Of a stretch of DNA of 64,000 nt, positions 37,153 to 44,632 are shown in pieces. The notes beneath the pieces are model-generated. The model did no database searches. It had not been told where the DNA came from and saw only the letters and a list, made by a program, of their open reading frames with translations. Origin of the DNA: Saprospiraceae bacterium (GTDB taxonomy: Bacteria > Bacteroidota > Bacteroidia > Chitinophagales > Saprospiraceae); the NCBI GenBank assembly GCA_021604865.1, contig BQJU01000022.1, forward strand, positions 36,836-100,835, read 5' to 3'. A program made the position numbers and the translations under genes. Numbering within the stretch: the first letter of the stretch is position 1; each line of letters begins with the position of its first letter.

Positions 37153-37593
37153 TTATTTGAATTTAAAGAGACTAATTCCAAAAGTGAACAGACAGATTAC
37201 TTTGATTATTTCTGCACCTATGAAATAAAGGTGAAGATTTCCTGGTGGCACATCCTGTCCGTTAATATGTAGGTTGGCACGAACATCCAGGGCCGGCAAA
37301 AGCCAGGTGGTTTGTACCAGCAGTAGCAATAGCGGAATGAAGAAAAATACATTCTCTATAGTGAAAACAGCAGTTTTTAAATAGAGTATGTTTATGAAAA
37401 TTAGGATTGCCAATATCCATTCCACTTTATTGAGCGCACTAAAAACCAGTCGTCCAATGCCCAAACCAATAGGTACCGTAACCCCTGGGGCACGAAACTT
37501 CAACCAGGCTTCCATAAAACTTATGGCAAGTACGAAACCAAGCCATAAAAAGATGGCAGCTACGGCAACGGGATACTTTACAGTTGTAATCAT
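37153..37593 (-). CDS. Four-helix membrane protein of the NO/respiration operon
   Basis: 146 residues with about four hydrophobic segments (YPVAVAAIFLWLGFVLAISF, WILAILIFINILYL, FFFIPLLLLLVQTTWLL, IKVICLFTFGISLF). No family name is recognised. It overlaps the globin gene by 4 bp and precedes the RIC gene by 13 bp. Histidines are few, so it is unlikely to be a heme protein by itself; it may assist the oxidase or carry a small solute. Confidence 0.7.
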   Translation of the reverse strand: MITTVKYPVAVAAIFLWLGFVLAISFMEAWLKFRAPGVTVPIGLGIGRLVFSALNKVEWILAILIFINILYLKTAVFTIENVFFFIPLLLLLVQTTWLLPALDVRANLHINGQDVPPGNLHLYFIGAEIIKVICLFTFGISLFKFK

Positions 37594-37979
37594 AATAATG
37601 GTTTTGCAGAACTATCGCGGTAGTATTCAATTTTCCGAAGAAACATTTCCGCCATTTTTTCAGCCCTCCATTTGGCTTCTTTGGCTTTCTCGCCTGTGAA
37701 ATTTTCCTCAATGGTTTCAGAAAATAGTTGCAACCAACGTTCAAAATGTTTCTTTGTAACTGGAAGTTTGACGTGAGGTGAAAAAGGACTCCCATAATAA
37801 GTGTGGTCTTGCAATAAGACCGTTTGCCAAAAGCGATACATCTTATCCAGATGAGCTGGCCACCGGTCTTGTATCACACCGTTAAAAATGTTGCCTAATA
37901 GATCATCTTTCCGCACTTTGGCGTAAAAAGAATCTACCATCAACTGGATGTCTTCTATATTTTCGATATCTCGTACCAT
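37590..37979 (-). CDS. Group III truncated hemoglobin
   Basis: 129 residues. Features: VDSFYAKVRKDDLLGNIFN, then DRWPAHLDKMYRFWQTVLL, typical of group III globins, with the proximal His in VTKKHFERWLQLF. Such globins handle NO or oxygen in the cytosol. It overlaps its neighbours by 1 bp upstream and 4 bp downstream in the operon. Confidence 0.88.
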   Translation of the reverse strand: MVRDIENIEDIQLMVDSFYAKVRKDDLLGNIFNGVIQDRWPAHLDKMYRFWQTVLLQDHTYYGSPFSPHVKLPVTKKHFERWLQLFSETIEENFTGEKAKEAKWRAEKMAEMFLRKIEYYRDSSAKPLL

Positions 37980-38419
37980 CAGAAAAATGATTTATAAAAT
38001 TCGGAATCCCAGTACATGATGAAATAGAAAAAGGCAAAACCCATAAAGCTGATCAACAATGCCCATACCCAGGCCGGAATTGCTTTGGGCGTTTCAGAAC
38101 CTTTTATCACAAATGTATCATTGGTTTCATTTCCATAGGCATTGATCGTAATAGACACTTTACTGTCTACGACTTCATTGTTTTTTAGTCCTACTATTGA
38201 TATTTCCGGCCCGTTTCTTACTTCAAACGGGATGATTTTCATTCCTTCAACCCCACTTGAGGACCTGGCAATGATCTTTAGCTGATGTTTGCCATCTGGT
38301 AATTTGGTTGTATCTAACTCGAACTTTACAGGAGGCTGGAATGCCGCAAAGGGAGCGAGTTCATTATCCAAGAATACTTTTATGATCCTATTATCTTCCA
38401 TAGGTTCAAAGATTTTCAT
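37979..38419 (-). CDS. Membrane-anchored Ig-like protein of the oxidase operon
   Basis: 146 residues. The first ~110 residues are beta-rich and Ig-like (KFELDTTKLPDGKHQLKIIA, EISIVGLKNNEVVDSKVSI). One C-terminal membrane helix follows (AWVWALLISFMGFAFFYFIM). No heme motif is present. The ATG at 38419 overlaps the upstream gene by 14 bp; an ATG at 38401 would avoid this and cannot be excluded. It is probably an accessory subunit of the adjacent oxidase, by position only. Confidence 0.6.
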   Translation of the reverse strand: MKIFEPMEDNRIIKVFLDNELAPFAAFQPPVKFELDTTKLPDGKHQLKIIARSSSGVEGMKIIPFEVRNGPEISIVGLKNNEVVDSKVSITINAYGNETNDTFVIKGSETPKAIPAWVWALLISFMGFAFFYFIMYWDSEFYKSFF

Positions 38420-38675
38420 TCAAGACTATGTTTTTAATATGATCCGGATTGTTTTCCTTGGGTCGAATAAGGAATTTTAGACTTAGGTAAAGGGTCACCA
38501 TGACAATAATCACTGCCGACCAGGTAATGATATAGTCTATCGTTCCAGATGGCCCGGGACCATGGGTAATGTTTTCCAGTCCCTTTGGCTGATTTTTTTT
38601 GCATAGATCACAAGCCAGTACGTTTTGTGAAAACGCAAAGAGAAACAAACCGGATAAAAGGATTAATTTTTTCAT
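38406..38675 (-). CDS. Small membrane protein with Cys-x2-Cys
   Basis: 89 residues from the ATG at 38675, chosen because it forms an ATGA overlap with the stop of the preceding gene. A signal peptide (KKLILLSGLFLFAFSQNVLA) leads to CDLCKKNQPKG, and a second membrane helix is IITWSAVIIVMVTLYLSLKF. The cysteine pair could bind metal or be redox active. Not recognised as a named family; position suggests a role with the oxidase. Confidence 0.6.
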   Translation of the reverse strand: MKKLILLSGLFLFAFSQNVLACDLCKKNQPKGLENITHGPGPSGTIDYIITWSAVIIVMVTLYLSLKFLIRPKENNPDHIKNIVLNENL

Positions 38676-38908
38676 TTTTTCCAATAGTTATTTGCAGCAG
38701 CAATGGTTTGAAACTCTGTTGCGATGACTTGTGCTGATGCAATGAGTTGTGCCGTATTGCTGGCATAATCGTTCCGCAATTTTTTTCTTGTATCCGGATC
38801 AGTTTGGATGGCAGCAATGGATTTACGAGCCAATTTTATAGCTAATTCCCGGCCTTGCATTGGTGTTTCGGTCATTAAACTTGGTAAATAATTTTCTGGT
38901 GTTTCCAT
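38672..38908 (-). CDS. Small hypothetical protein in the oxidase operon
   Basis: 78 residues, soluble and helical, with no signal or motif recognised (MQGRELAIKLARKSIAAI is basic). It starts 7 bp after the cytochrome gene and overlaps the next gene by 4 bp, which supports it as translated. Function unknown. Confidence 0.55.
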   Translation of the reverse strand: METPENYLPSLMTETPMQGRELAIKLARKSIAAIQTDPDTRKKLRNDYASNTAQLIASAQVIATEFQTIAAANNYWKK

Positions 38909-38915
38909 TTTATTT

Positions 38916-39923
38916 TTAATTTAATTGTGTGACAAAAGCTCTAATTTTTTTCACCTCTTCTTCTGAGATAGGTGGCGCATCATTGCCCCAGCTAGACCGT
39001 TCATGATTGGCAATAGCAGCAATCTCGGCATCGGTGAGTTGATCAGCAAAGGGGGGCATCTGCGCGTATTCACTTCTTGCATCATAACCTTGCAGGATGA
39101 TCTTGATCAAGAGCTCAGGGTTTTCATCCTGCACCACGGCACTACCTGCCAAAGGAGGGAATGCACCAACCAGGCCTTGTCCGTTTTCCTGATGACAGGC
39201 AGAACAGGTTTGCATATAAAGTTGCTGACCATCAGGTAGTGAATTGCTCGCTTGTTCTGCATTGCCTTTTTCGCGTTTCTTTTTTGCAGCAGGGATAAAA
39301 TCAATAGGGATTTCTCCTTGAATTTCCGGTTGTTTTAGCGATTGCAAATAAGCAACCAATTGAAGTGCCTCCTCCTTGGCTACTATTTTTTTGCCGGCCT
39401 TATTATAAAAATTTGGACCAACAGGAACTATGATATCATCCTCACGAATACTAATGGTATCTTTTTCTTCAAATAGCCATGGATAAGCCGGCATTATTGA
39501 GACGGAAACCACACTTCTCGGGTTGTATAAATGTAATAAATGCCATTGTTGTCCCGGTTGCCTTTTACCAATATTGGTCAGGTCTGGACCGGTTCGTTCA
39601 CTGCCTAATAAAGAAGGCGATTGCCGCCATACATCAAGTCGCTGTTTGCTGTAATAATAATCGGAGGGAATAGAAGGTCTTGCCCCCCATATTTTGTCCA
39701 TTTCAATGTTGCGCACCTGTTGGGTATGACAAGCTACACAGCCTTCTGAAATAAAAACATTTAACCCCTTGAGAGCTTCCTCTGTAAGTTCTGGCTGTTT
39801 GGGTAGTGGTTCAACATCCTGTAATTGATAAGCAGGAAGAACAGCTACAATGATGCTGAGGAACACAAAACCACTCAAAGCCGTGTTAACTAAATTCTTA
39901 TGATCTTTATGAAAATTAAACAT
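38916..39923 (-). CDS. Di-heme cytochrome c, CcoO/CcoP-like
   Basis: 335 residues. One N-terminal membrane anchor (TALSGFVFLSIIVAVLPAYQ) is followed by a CcoO-like heme domain with CVACH at residues 62-66 and a downstream RTGPDLTNIGKR. A second heme motif, CSACH, is at about 240 within a cytochrome c domain like the end of CcoP (GYDARSEYAQMPPFADQLT). It thus joins functions of two cbb3 subunits. It lies 11 bp after the CcoN-like gene and should pass electrons to it. Confidence 0.85.
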   Translation of the reverse strand: MFNFHKDHKNLVNTALSGFVFLSIIVAVLPAYQLQDVEPLPKQPELTEEALKGLNVFISEGCVACHTQQVRNIEMDKIWGARPSIPSDYYYSKQRLDVWRQSPSLLGSERTGPDLTNIGKRQPGQQWHLLHLYNPRSVVSVSIMPAYPWLFEEKDTISIREDDIIVPVGPNFYNKAGKKIVAKEEALQLVAYLQSLKQPEIQGEIPIDFIPAAKKKREKGNAEQASNSLPDGQQLYMQTCSACHQENGQGLVGAFPPLAGSAVVQDENPELLIKIILQGYDARSEYAQMPPFADQLTDAEIAAIANHERSSWGNDAPPISEEEVKKIRAFVTQLN

Positions 39924-39934
39924 GATGCACTTTT

Positions 39935-41737
39935 TTAGACGTTTACACTTTGCAATCGCCGGGCTGGTATTTCAACTACCTGCTCTTTTTTTATCATGAA
40001 AAAAAAGTTATAGGCGAAAATGAGATGCGACAGAAACATGAGTGAACCACCGATGGCTCTCCATATCCAGAATGGCCTCATCAGAATGACCGACTCCAAA
40101 AATGCATTGCCTTCAATCCAGCTTAAACCCTTGAGTGTGCCACCTGCCATCATGGAAATCATGTAGGCAAACAGGCCGATAAAGGCCAACCAGAAATGAG
40201 CACCTACTAAGGCTTGTGGAGGTTCTTTCCCGGTTAGTTTTGGAAGCATGAAATAAATGCAGGCCCACAGCAGAAAAGTGATAATCCCATACATGGTCAT
40301 GTGGGAATGTGCTACGTTAAAATCGGTAAAGTGCCACACATAGTTGGTAAATCGAAAAGCCTGCAAACTTCCCTGGGAGGAGCCAACAAAATAAAAGATC
40401 ACCCCAACTAAAAAGAACGGCAAAACATAACTTTTTGAAATTTGACTCCAGCTACCCCTCATGGTCATCAGAAAATTGGTCGTGCCGGCCGTAACGGGAA
40501 TAAACATTCCAACACTAAATACAATGGCCACCGTTTGCAGCCACCAGGGTAGGGGGCTAAATACAAAATGGTGTGTGCCAATCATAGTATAGAATAACAT
40601 CTGAGTCCAAAAGGCCAGAACGCCAAGCGAATACGAATAAATCGGTTTATTTAAGGAGGCTGGTAGAAAATAATACACTAATCCCAGGGTAAAGGTCATA
40701 AACCACATGCCAACTCCCTGATGCATATAATAACCCTGTATAACTGTCTCACCTAAACCATTCTGAAAATTGGGCAGATAAGCAATAATTACCAAAACTA
40801 TTGTCCATAGGAGTGAAGCCAGGATAAACCAATTGGATATGTATATTTCCGAAATTTTTCGTTGGGCCACCGTCCTATAAAAATTTCTAAAAGTGATCAC
40901 CAATCCAATAGCAAAAAGTAAGGTAACCGGCCAGATATATTCTCGATATTCTCCGCCGCCATTGTTGATCCCAGCCATTAATAAAATATTGCCTAAGGCC
41001 ACGGAAAAGTTGATTAGAAACCATGCTTGCCAGGCCTGCTTATAACTGTGAATAGCTGTGTTAGAGGTTCGGGTAATAACAAAATATCCCAGCCCAATCA
41101 TAGCCATTGATGCCCAACCCCAGAAGACCGTATTGGTATGAACGGGGCGTAATCGACCAAAAGAAAGCCAGGAAATACTGTCCATTTCAGGCCATACAAA
41201 CTTCATACCCAGGTACTGGCCAATAAGCGTACCAAATACCAACCAAAAGACTGCAGCCCCGAGATAATAAATGATGACCTTTTTGAGATCATCGGGTGTC
41301 TCAAGGCTTATTGCAGTCTTTTTTTTTTCATCAAAGAGAGGGTTCTCAGGGTCGTTGCTCACTTTAGTAATCAGGCCTTTATCATCGACTGCCTTTCGGT
41401 CACTCCCCAATTCAGCACCGGAAAGCTTATAAGCAAGTGCTTTCTTTCGATGGGCAAGTATCTCGTCAATCTCAGATGCTTCCAGTGCTATTAATTCCTC
41501 ACTGAATGCCAGGCGTTCCTTGCTTGATTGTTTCTTTTTTAATCCTTGGATATAAGCATTTAACCGATACGACAAAATAATGATGGAAACGGCTAAAATT
41601 ATCGCAATCAATATTAGCGTGCCTATGATTCCAGGGTTCATTAACCAATTATTGGTGCTTATCGCTTTAGATTGGGCAAAGAGTACGGCTCCTGGCAAGA
41701 GGAGGCCAATTGTTACCCCAATTATTTTTTTTGACAT
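39935..41737 (-). CDS. ccoN: CcoN-like heme-copper oxidase subunit I
   Basis: 600 residues. A signal-like segment and one extra membrane helix (residues ~1-60) lead into a ~90-residue polar region before the 12-helix core, an extension unusual for CcoN. Core ligands: PVHTNTVFWGWASMA for low-spin heme, YMHQGVGMWF and TMIGTHHFVF for CuB, and WHFTDFNVAHSHMTMYG for hemes. A Tyr in LFYTMIGTHH sits where the cross-linked Tyr of cbb3 oxidases is, and no extra Glu typical of cNOR is at the MHQGVG helix. This favours an oxygen reductase, but the operon is otherwise devoted to NO stress. Confidence 0.85.
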   Translation of the reverse strand: MSKKIIGVTIGLLLPGAVLFAQSKAISTNNWLMNPGIIGTLILIAIILAVSIIILSYRLNAYIQGLKKKQSSKERLAFSEELIALEASEIDEILAHRKKALAYKLSGAELGSDRKAVDDKGLITKVSNDPENPLFDEKKKTAISLETPDDLKKVIIYYLGAAVFWLVFGTLIGQYLGMKFVWPEMDSISWLSFGRLRPVHTNTVFWGWASMAMIGLGYFVITRTSNTAIHSYKQAWQAWFLINFSVALGNILLMAGINNGGGEYREYIWPVTLLFAIGLVITFRNFYRTVAQRKISEIYISNWFILASLLWTIVLVIIAYLPNFQNGLGETVIQGYYMHQGVGMWFMTFTLGLVYYFLPASLNKPIYSYSLGVLAFWTQMLFYTMIGTHHFVFSPLPWWLQTVAIVFSVGMFIPVTAGTTNFLMTMRGSWSQISKSYVLPFFLVGVIFYFVGSSQGSLQAFRFTNYVWHFTDFNVAHSHMTMYGIITFLLWACIYFMLPKLTGKEPPQALVGAHFWLAFIGLFAYMISMMAGGTLKGLSWIEGNAFLESVILMRPFWIWRAIGGSLMFLSHLIFAYNFFFMIKKEQVVEIPARRLQSVNV

Positions 41738-41754
41738 TTTATTTCCGATTTTAA

Positions 41755-41767
41755 GACCTATTTATCC
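41755..41767. promoter_or_regulatory. Possible second Rrf2 site before ccoN
   Basis: Reads GGATAAATAGGTC on the minus strand, similar to one half and the centre of the palindrome at 42270-42287. Symmetry is weak, so this is tentative. Confidence 0.25.
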
Positions 41768-41792
41768 TTTTTAGAGTCAAAAATTTTCTATA

Positions 41793-42230
41793 TCACCTTT
41801 TTAAAAAGGTTAAACCTACTTCAAGCCCCGTGGCTAATTCGTAAAGGCTAGTGCCTTCCAACATCTCTTTCAAATCATCTCTAATGATTGCAAACTTATT
41901 ATGTAAAGGGCACGGTTTATTCGCATTACATTCCTTCAATCCTAGCCCGCAGCCCTTGTAAATGGCATCGCCATCAATAGCAGAAACGATTTCACTCAGC
42001 CTGATTTTGTCAATTCTTTTTTTCTCAATCTGGAAACCGCCCGTTGGGCCTTTTACCGAATCCACGATGTTATTTTTGGCCAACTGCTGAAGAATTTTCG
42101 CCGTAAAAGCTACTGGTGAATTGATTTCTTTGGCAATATCCTTTAGATTTACCCGCTGGTCCTGTAGGGATTGCAGGGCAATAAATAAAGTTGCTTTAAT
42201 GCCATATTCACAGGCTTTAGAAAACATCAT
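41793..42230 (-). CDS. Rrf2 family regulator with three cysteines (NsrR-like)
   Basis: 145 residues. The winged helix is at the N-terminus (EYGIKATLFIALQSL, then VAFTAKILQQLAKNNIV, SVKGPTGGFQ). Three cysteines are spaced C-x6-C-x5-C in KGCGLGLKECNANKPC, close to the Fe-S-binding pattern of NsrR and IscR. It is likely to hold an Fe-S cluster and sense NO or iron-sulfur status. It is the first gene upstream of ccoN on the same strand (55-bp gap), with a palindrome in front of it. Confidence 0.87.
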   Translation of the reverse strand: MMFSKACEYGIKATLFIALQSLQDQRVNLKDIAKEINSPVAFTAKILQQLAKNNIVDSVKGPTGGFQIEKKRIDKIRLSEIVSAIDGDAIYKGCGLGLKECNANKPCPLHNKFAIIRDDLKEMLEGTSLYELATGLEVGLTFLKR

Positions 42231-42269
42231 GAGTGCTTATTTTAAACAAAGGTAAATGATTTTTTTATA

Positions 42270-42287
42270 TCGGACAAATTTATCCGA
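42270..42287. promoter_or_regulatory. Palindrome upstream of the Rrf2 gene
   Basis: TCGGACAAATTTATCCGA is an 18-bp near-perfect inverted repeat (one pair off) 40 bp before the Rrf2 start codon. It suits autoregulation by the Rrf2 protein. Confidence 0.5.
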
Positions 42288-42437
42288 AATAAAACACAGA
42301 AATTATAATCTTTTAACAAGTTGTGGACAATTTGACAAATTTGATGACCTTTTTATCAAAATCAAGGAATGCCAAATAAGTGAATATTGCCAACTTTGCC
42401 CCATAATTAGTTTTTCATTTTTTAAACTTTTAGCGGT

Positions 42438-43334
42438 ATGCAAATGCAGAGGGATCTCTCGGAACACCATCATTTACTCAGCAATATGTTTCCTGAAATT
42501 TCAGGAAAAGAGGCCTGGGAGCAATACAAACTTTCAGACGAAAAGGTGGCGTTTTTTCATGAAAACGGCTATCTGCACCATATAAAATTATTGGAAGATG
42601 ACCAGGTGAATAAACTTAGGGAGGAACTAGCTGAAATCGTCGACCCTGGCCATCCTAAACATGATTTATTTTATGAGTTTCACAGCAATGAGTCTGAAAA
42701 TCCGAATGCCGTACTTTTTCATTCCTTAGGGCATTGGCGCATTACAAAGGGTTTTCATGATGTAGCCTGGAATCCGCGGTTTGTGGTGGCAGCCTCTCAA
42801 TTATTGGGTACAAAAGCGGTCCGATTTTGGCACGATCAGCTGTTTTGCAAACCAGCACATCATGGTGGGGTCGTAGCCTGGCATCAGGATTATAGCTACT
42901 GGACCCGTACCAGTCCTATGCAGCATTTGACCTGTTGGATAGGATTGGATGATGCAACCAAGGACAATGGCTGTCTTCACTATATTCCCAAAAGCCACAA
43001 ATGGAACCTGCTGGATAGTACTAGTCTGGCTGGCGCAATGCATGGCCTTGATGCCTTTTTGACCGAAGCACAAAAAGAACAATTTGCAAATAAAGTTGCC
43101 GTAGAAATGCCAAAAGGGCATGGCTCCTTTCATCATCCATTGATGGTTCATGGTTCTTACGAAAACAGGTCACCTCATTCTCGAAGAGCCTTTGTGTTAA
43201 ACGTTTTTGCTGATGGAACTCGCTCCAATTCGGATGAAGAGGTCTTGAAAGGAGTTCCGATTATCCGGAAGGGTGAAAAAATGGAGGGGCAATTTTTTCC
43301 TTTACTATTTGATCCTGCGCAGGTGATGGGATAG
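42438..43334 (+). CDS. Phytanoyl-CoA dioxygenase family protein
   Basis: 298 residues. Fe(II)/2-oxoglutarate oxygenase fold: iron ligands are in VVAWHQDYSYW (His-x-Asp) and LMVHGSYENRSPHSRRAFVL (distal His plus the Arg that holds 2-oxoglutarate). The substrate is unknown; many bacterial members act on small secondary metabolites or quaternary amines. It is divergent from the Rrf2 gene and followed 78 bp later by an Hpt gene. An ATG two codons in (42444) is equally possible as start. Confidence 0.85.
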   Translation: MQMQRDLSEHHHLLSNMFPEISGKEAWEQYKLSDEKVAFFHENGYLHHIKLLEDDQVNKLREELAEIVDPGHPKHDLFYEFHSNESENPNAVLFHSLGHWRITKGFHDVAWNPRFVVAASQLLGTKAVRFWHDQLFCKPAHHGGVVAWHQDYSYWTRTSPMQHLTCWIGLDDATKDNGCLHYIPKSHKWNLLDSTSLAGAMHGLDAFLTEAQKEQFANKVAVEMPKGHGSFHHPLMVHGSYENRSPHSRRAFVLNVFADGTRSNSDEEVLKGVPIIRKGEKMEGQFFPLLFDPAQVMG

Positions 43335-43412
43335 GAAGATTGACCATGATAAAATAGACTTTTAATTCGGAATGACTATCTTGCGAGCAGTGTTTTAAAA
43401 CCGATCTATATT

Positions 43413-43805
43413 ATGATTCACGAAATCGGAAACGCTTCAGCTGGTCAAAATTTTGAATACATTGATCTTTCCTATTTAGAGAGGATGACAAGCGGGAACG
43501 AGAAATTTATTGTCGACATGTTACAGATATTTCTCGATATGTTTCCCCAAGCGATGCGCGCTATGAAACTTAGCCTTGACAATAAAAATGCAAAAGATTT
43601 ATACCAAGTGGCACACAAGATGAAGTCCAGTTTTAGGATACTTGGGAATAATGAACTTATCGAATTAGCCACTTTGGTTGATAAAGAAAGTGTCGTGGAG
43701 ACACCCGATTGGGATCGCCTAAATAAAGATGTTAATCGAATGATTAGTTTGGGGGAACTTGCCATTCCAGAAGTGAAAAATGTTATCGCGAAATTTACTG
43801 GCTGA
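43413..43805 (+). CDS. Stand-alone Hpt phosphotransfer protein
   Basis: 130 residues, one histidine phosphotransfer domain. The phosphorylated His is in YQVAHKMKSSFRILGNNELI, the standard Hpt motif. The N-terminal YIDLSYLERMTSGNEKFI is also typical. It would relay phosphate between a hybrid histidine kinase and a response regulator; neither is in this window, so it probably serves a pathway encoded elsewhere. Confidence 0.87.
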   Translation: MIHEIGNASAGQNFEYIDLSYLERMTSGNEKFIVDMLQIFLDMFPQAMRAMKLSLDNKNAKDLYQVAHKMKSSFRILGNNELIELATLVDKESVVETPDWDRLNKDVNRMISLGELAIPEVKNVIAKFTG

Positions 43806-43827
43806 TCTTCTGCAATTTTTATTCTCC

Positions 43828-43992
43828 TAAGGGGTCAGCGAAGAATAAGTTGTCTGTTTCAGGTGAGTTATTTTGCCGCCAGCCTAGGCGCGAAAACCGC
43901 GCATAGCCACTACTACGCAAGGATTTGAGTAACGACGGCTGGTGGCAAAAGAGCCGCATCAAATGGGTAAGTTATTCTTCGCTGACCCCTTA
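43828..43992. mobile_element. MITE-like element R2, complete
   Basis: 165 bp bounded by perfect 21-bp inverted repeats: left end TAAGGGGTCAGCGAAGAATA (43828-43848) and right end ending TCTTCGCTGACCCCTTA (43972-43992). Subterminal arms TTGCCGCCAGCC and GGCTGGTGGCAA also pair. There is no ORF inside. A partial copy is at 36236-36286. TA occurs at both outer ends and could be part of a target duplication. Confidence 0.7.
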
Positions 43993-44010
43993 GTGCTTGT
44001 TTGCGATTAT

Positions 44011-44337
44011 CTACAGCGTCACTATCGCCTTGATCACCCCTGCCTCTGAATCTAACCATCCGTCAAAATGGGCGATCATTTCCTCAAAGGCTACGGTATG
44101 GGTGACAAATGCATCCGCGGGAAATTGCCCGGTTCTTAAAATATCGATCACCAATTTAAAATCTTTCATGGTAGCATTTCTACTACACATTAAGGTGGTC
44201 TCCTTGGCGTGAATAGCCGGGTGTTGGAAGGCCAATTCTCCTTTGGATAAACCTACCAGAACATATTCGCCCACCTGAGGAGCATCTTTTTCTTTCAATA
44301 GAAATTGGCCTGGTTTTTCACAAACGATGTATTTCAT
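44011..44337 (-). pseudogene. Core-deleted zinc alcohol dehydrogenase
   Basis: The frame encodes 108 residues. The first ~21 (MKYIVCEKPGQFLLKEKDAP) are the normal start of a zinc-dependent medium-chain dehydrogenase. From about residue 24 on (YVLVGLSKGELAFQHPAIHA, ETTLMCSRNATMKDF, HFDGWLDSEAGVIKAIV) it is the normal C-terminus. The ~220 residues between, with the zinc ligands and the NAD-binding fold, are gone, yet the frame is kept. The intact enzyme probably acted in fucose or galactitol-type sugar oxidation, judging by the next genes. It cannot be active. Confidence 0.75.
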
Positions 44338-44632
44338 AAATCAACTCATTTTTGATAAATCTGCACCTTCTCACTTGTTAGGAAAACAGGTAAGACCATT
44401 TGGGGTAAAATCAATTCATTTTATTTGGAGCATCTGAATCCTCCACTAAAATTAACTAAATTAGCGATTTAATAATTAGGCTTGTTGCGCAGGGGCAGAG
44501 CGGTGGGATGACTGAGCGGCCCTGCAAGGTGGGTATTTAAGCGAAGGAACGCGCCAGCGGTGGGAAGCCATCCGTTTCAACCATGTCATGCTCCTGCGAA
44601 ACAAGTCTATTCTATACATTAACCAACAAACG

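Noticed and set aside
39935..41737. Classical cNOR-type nitric oxide reductase
   Set aside because: The CuB helix lacks the Glu seen in cNOR and a cbb3-type Tyr is present, so CcoN-like is the safer call; an atypical NOR remains open.
43806..44010. Possible small RNA gene from strong folding
   Set aside because: The folding is explained by the 21-bp terminal repeats of the R2 element; no promoter or terminator was found.
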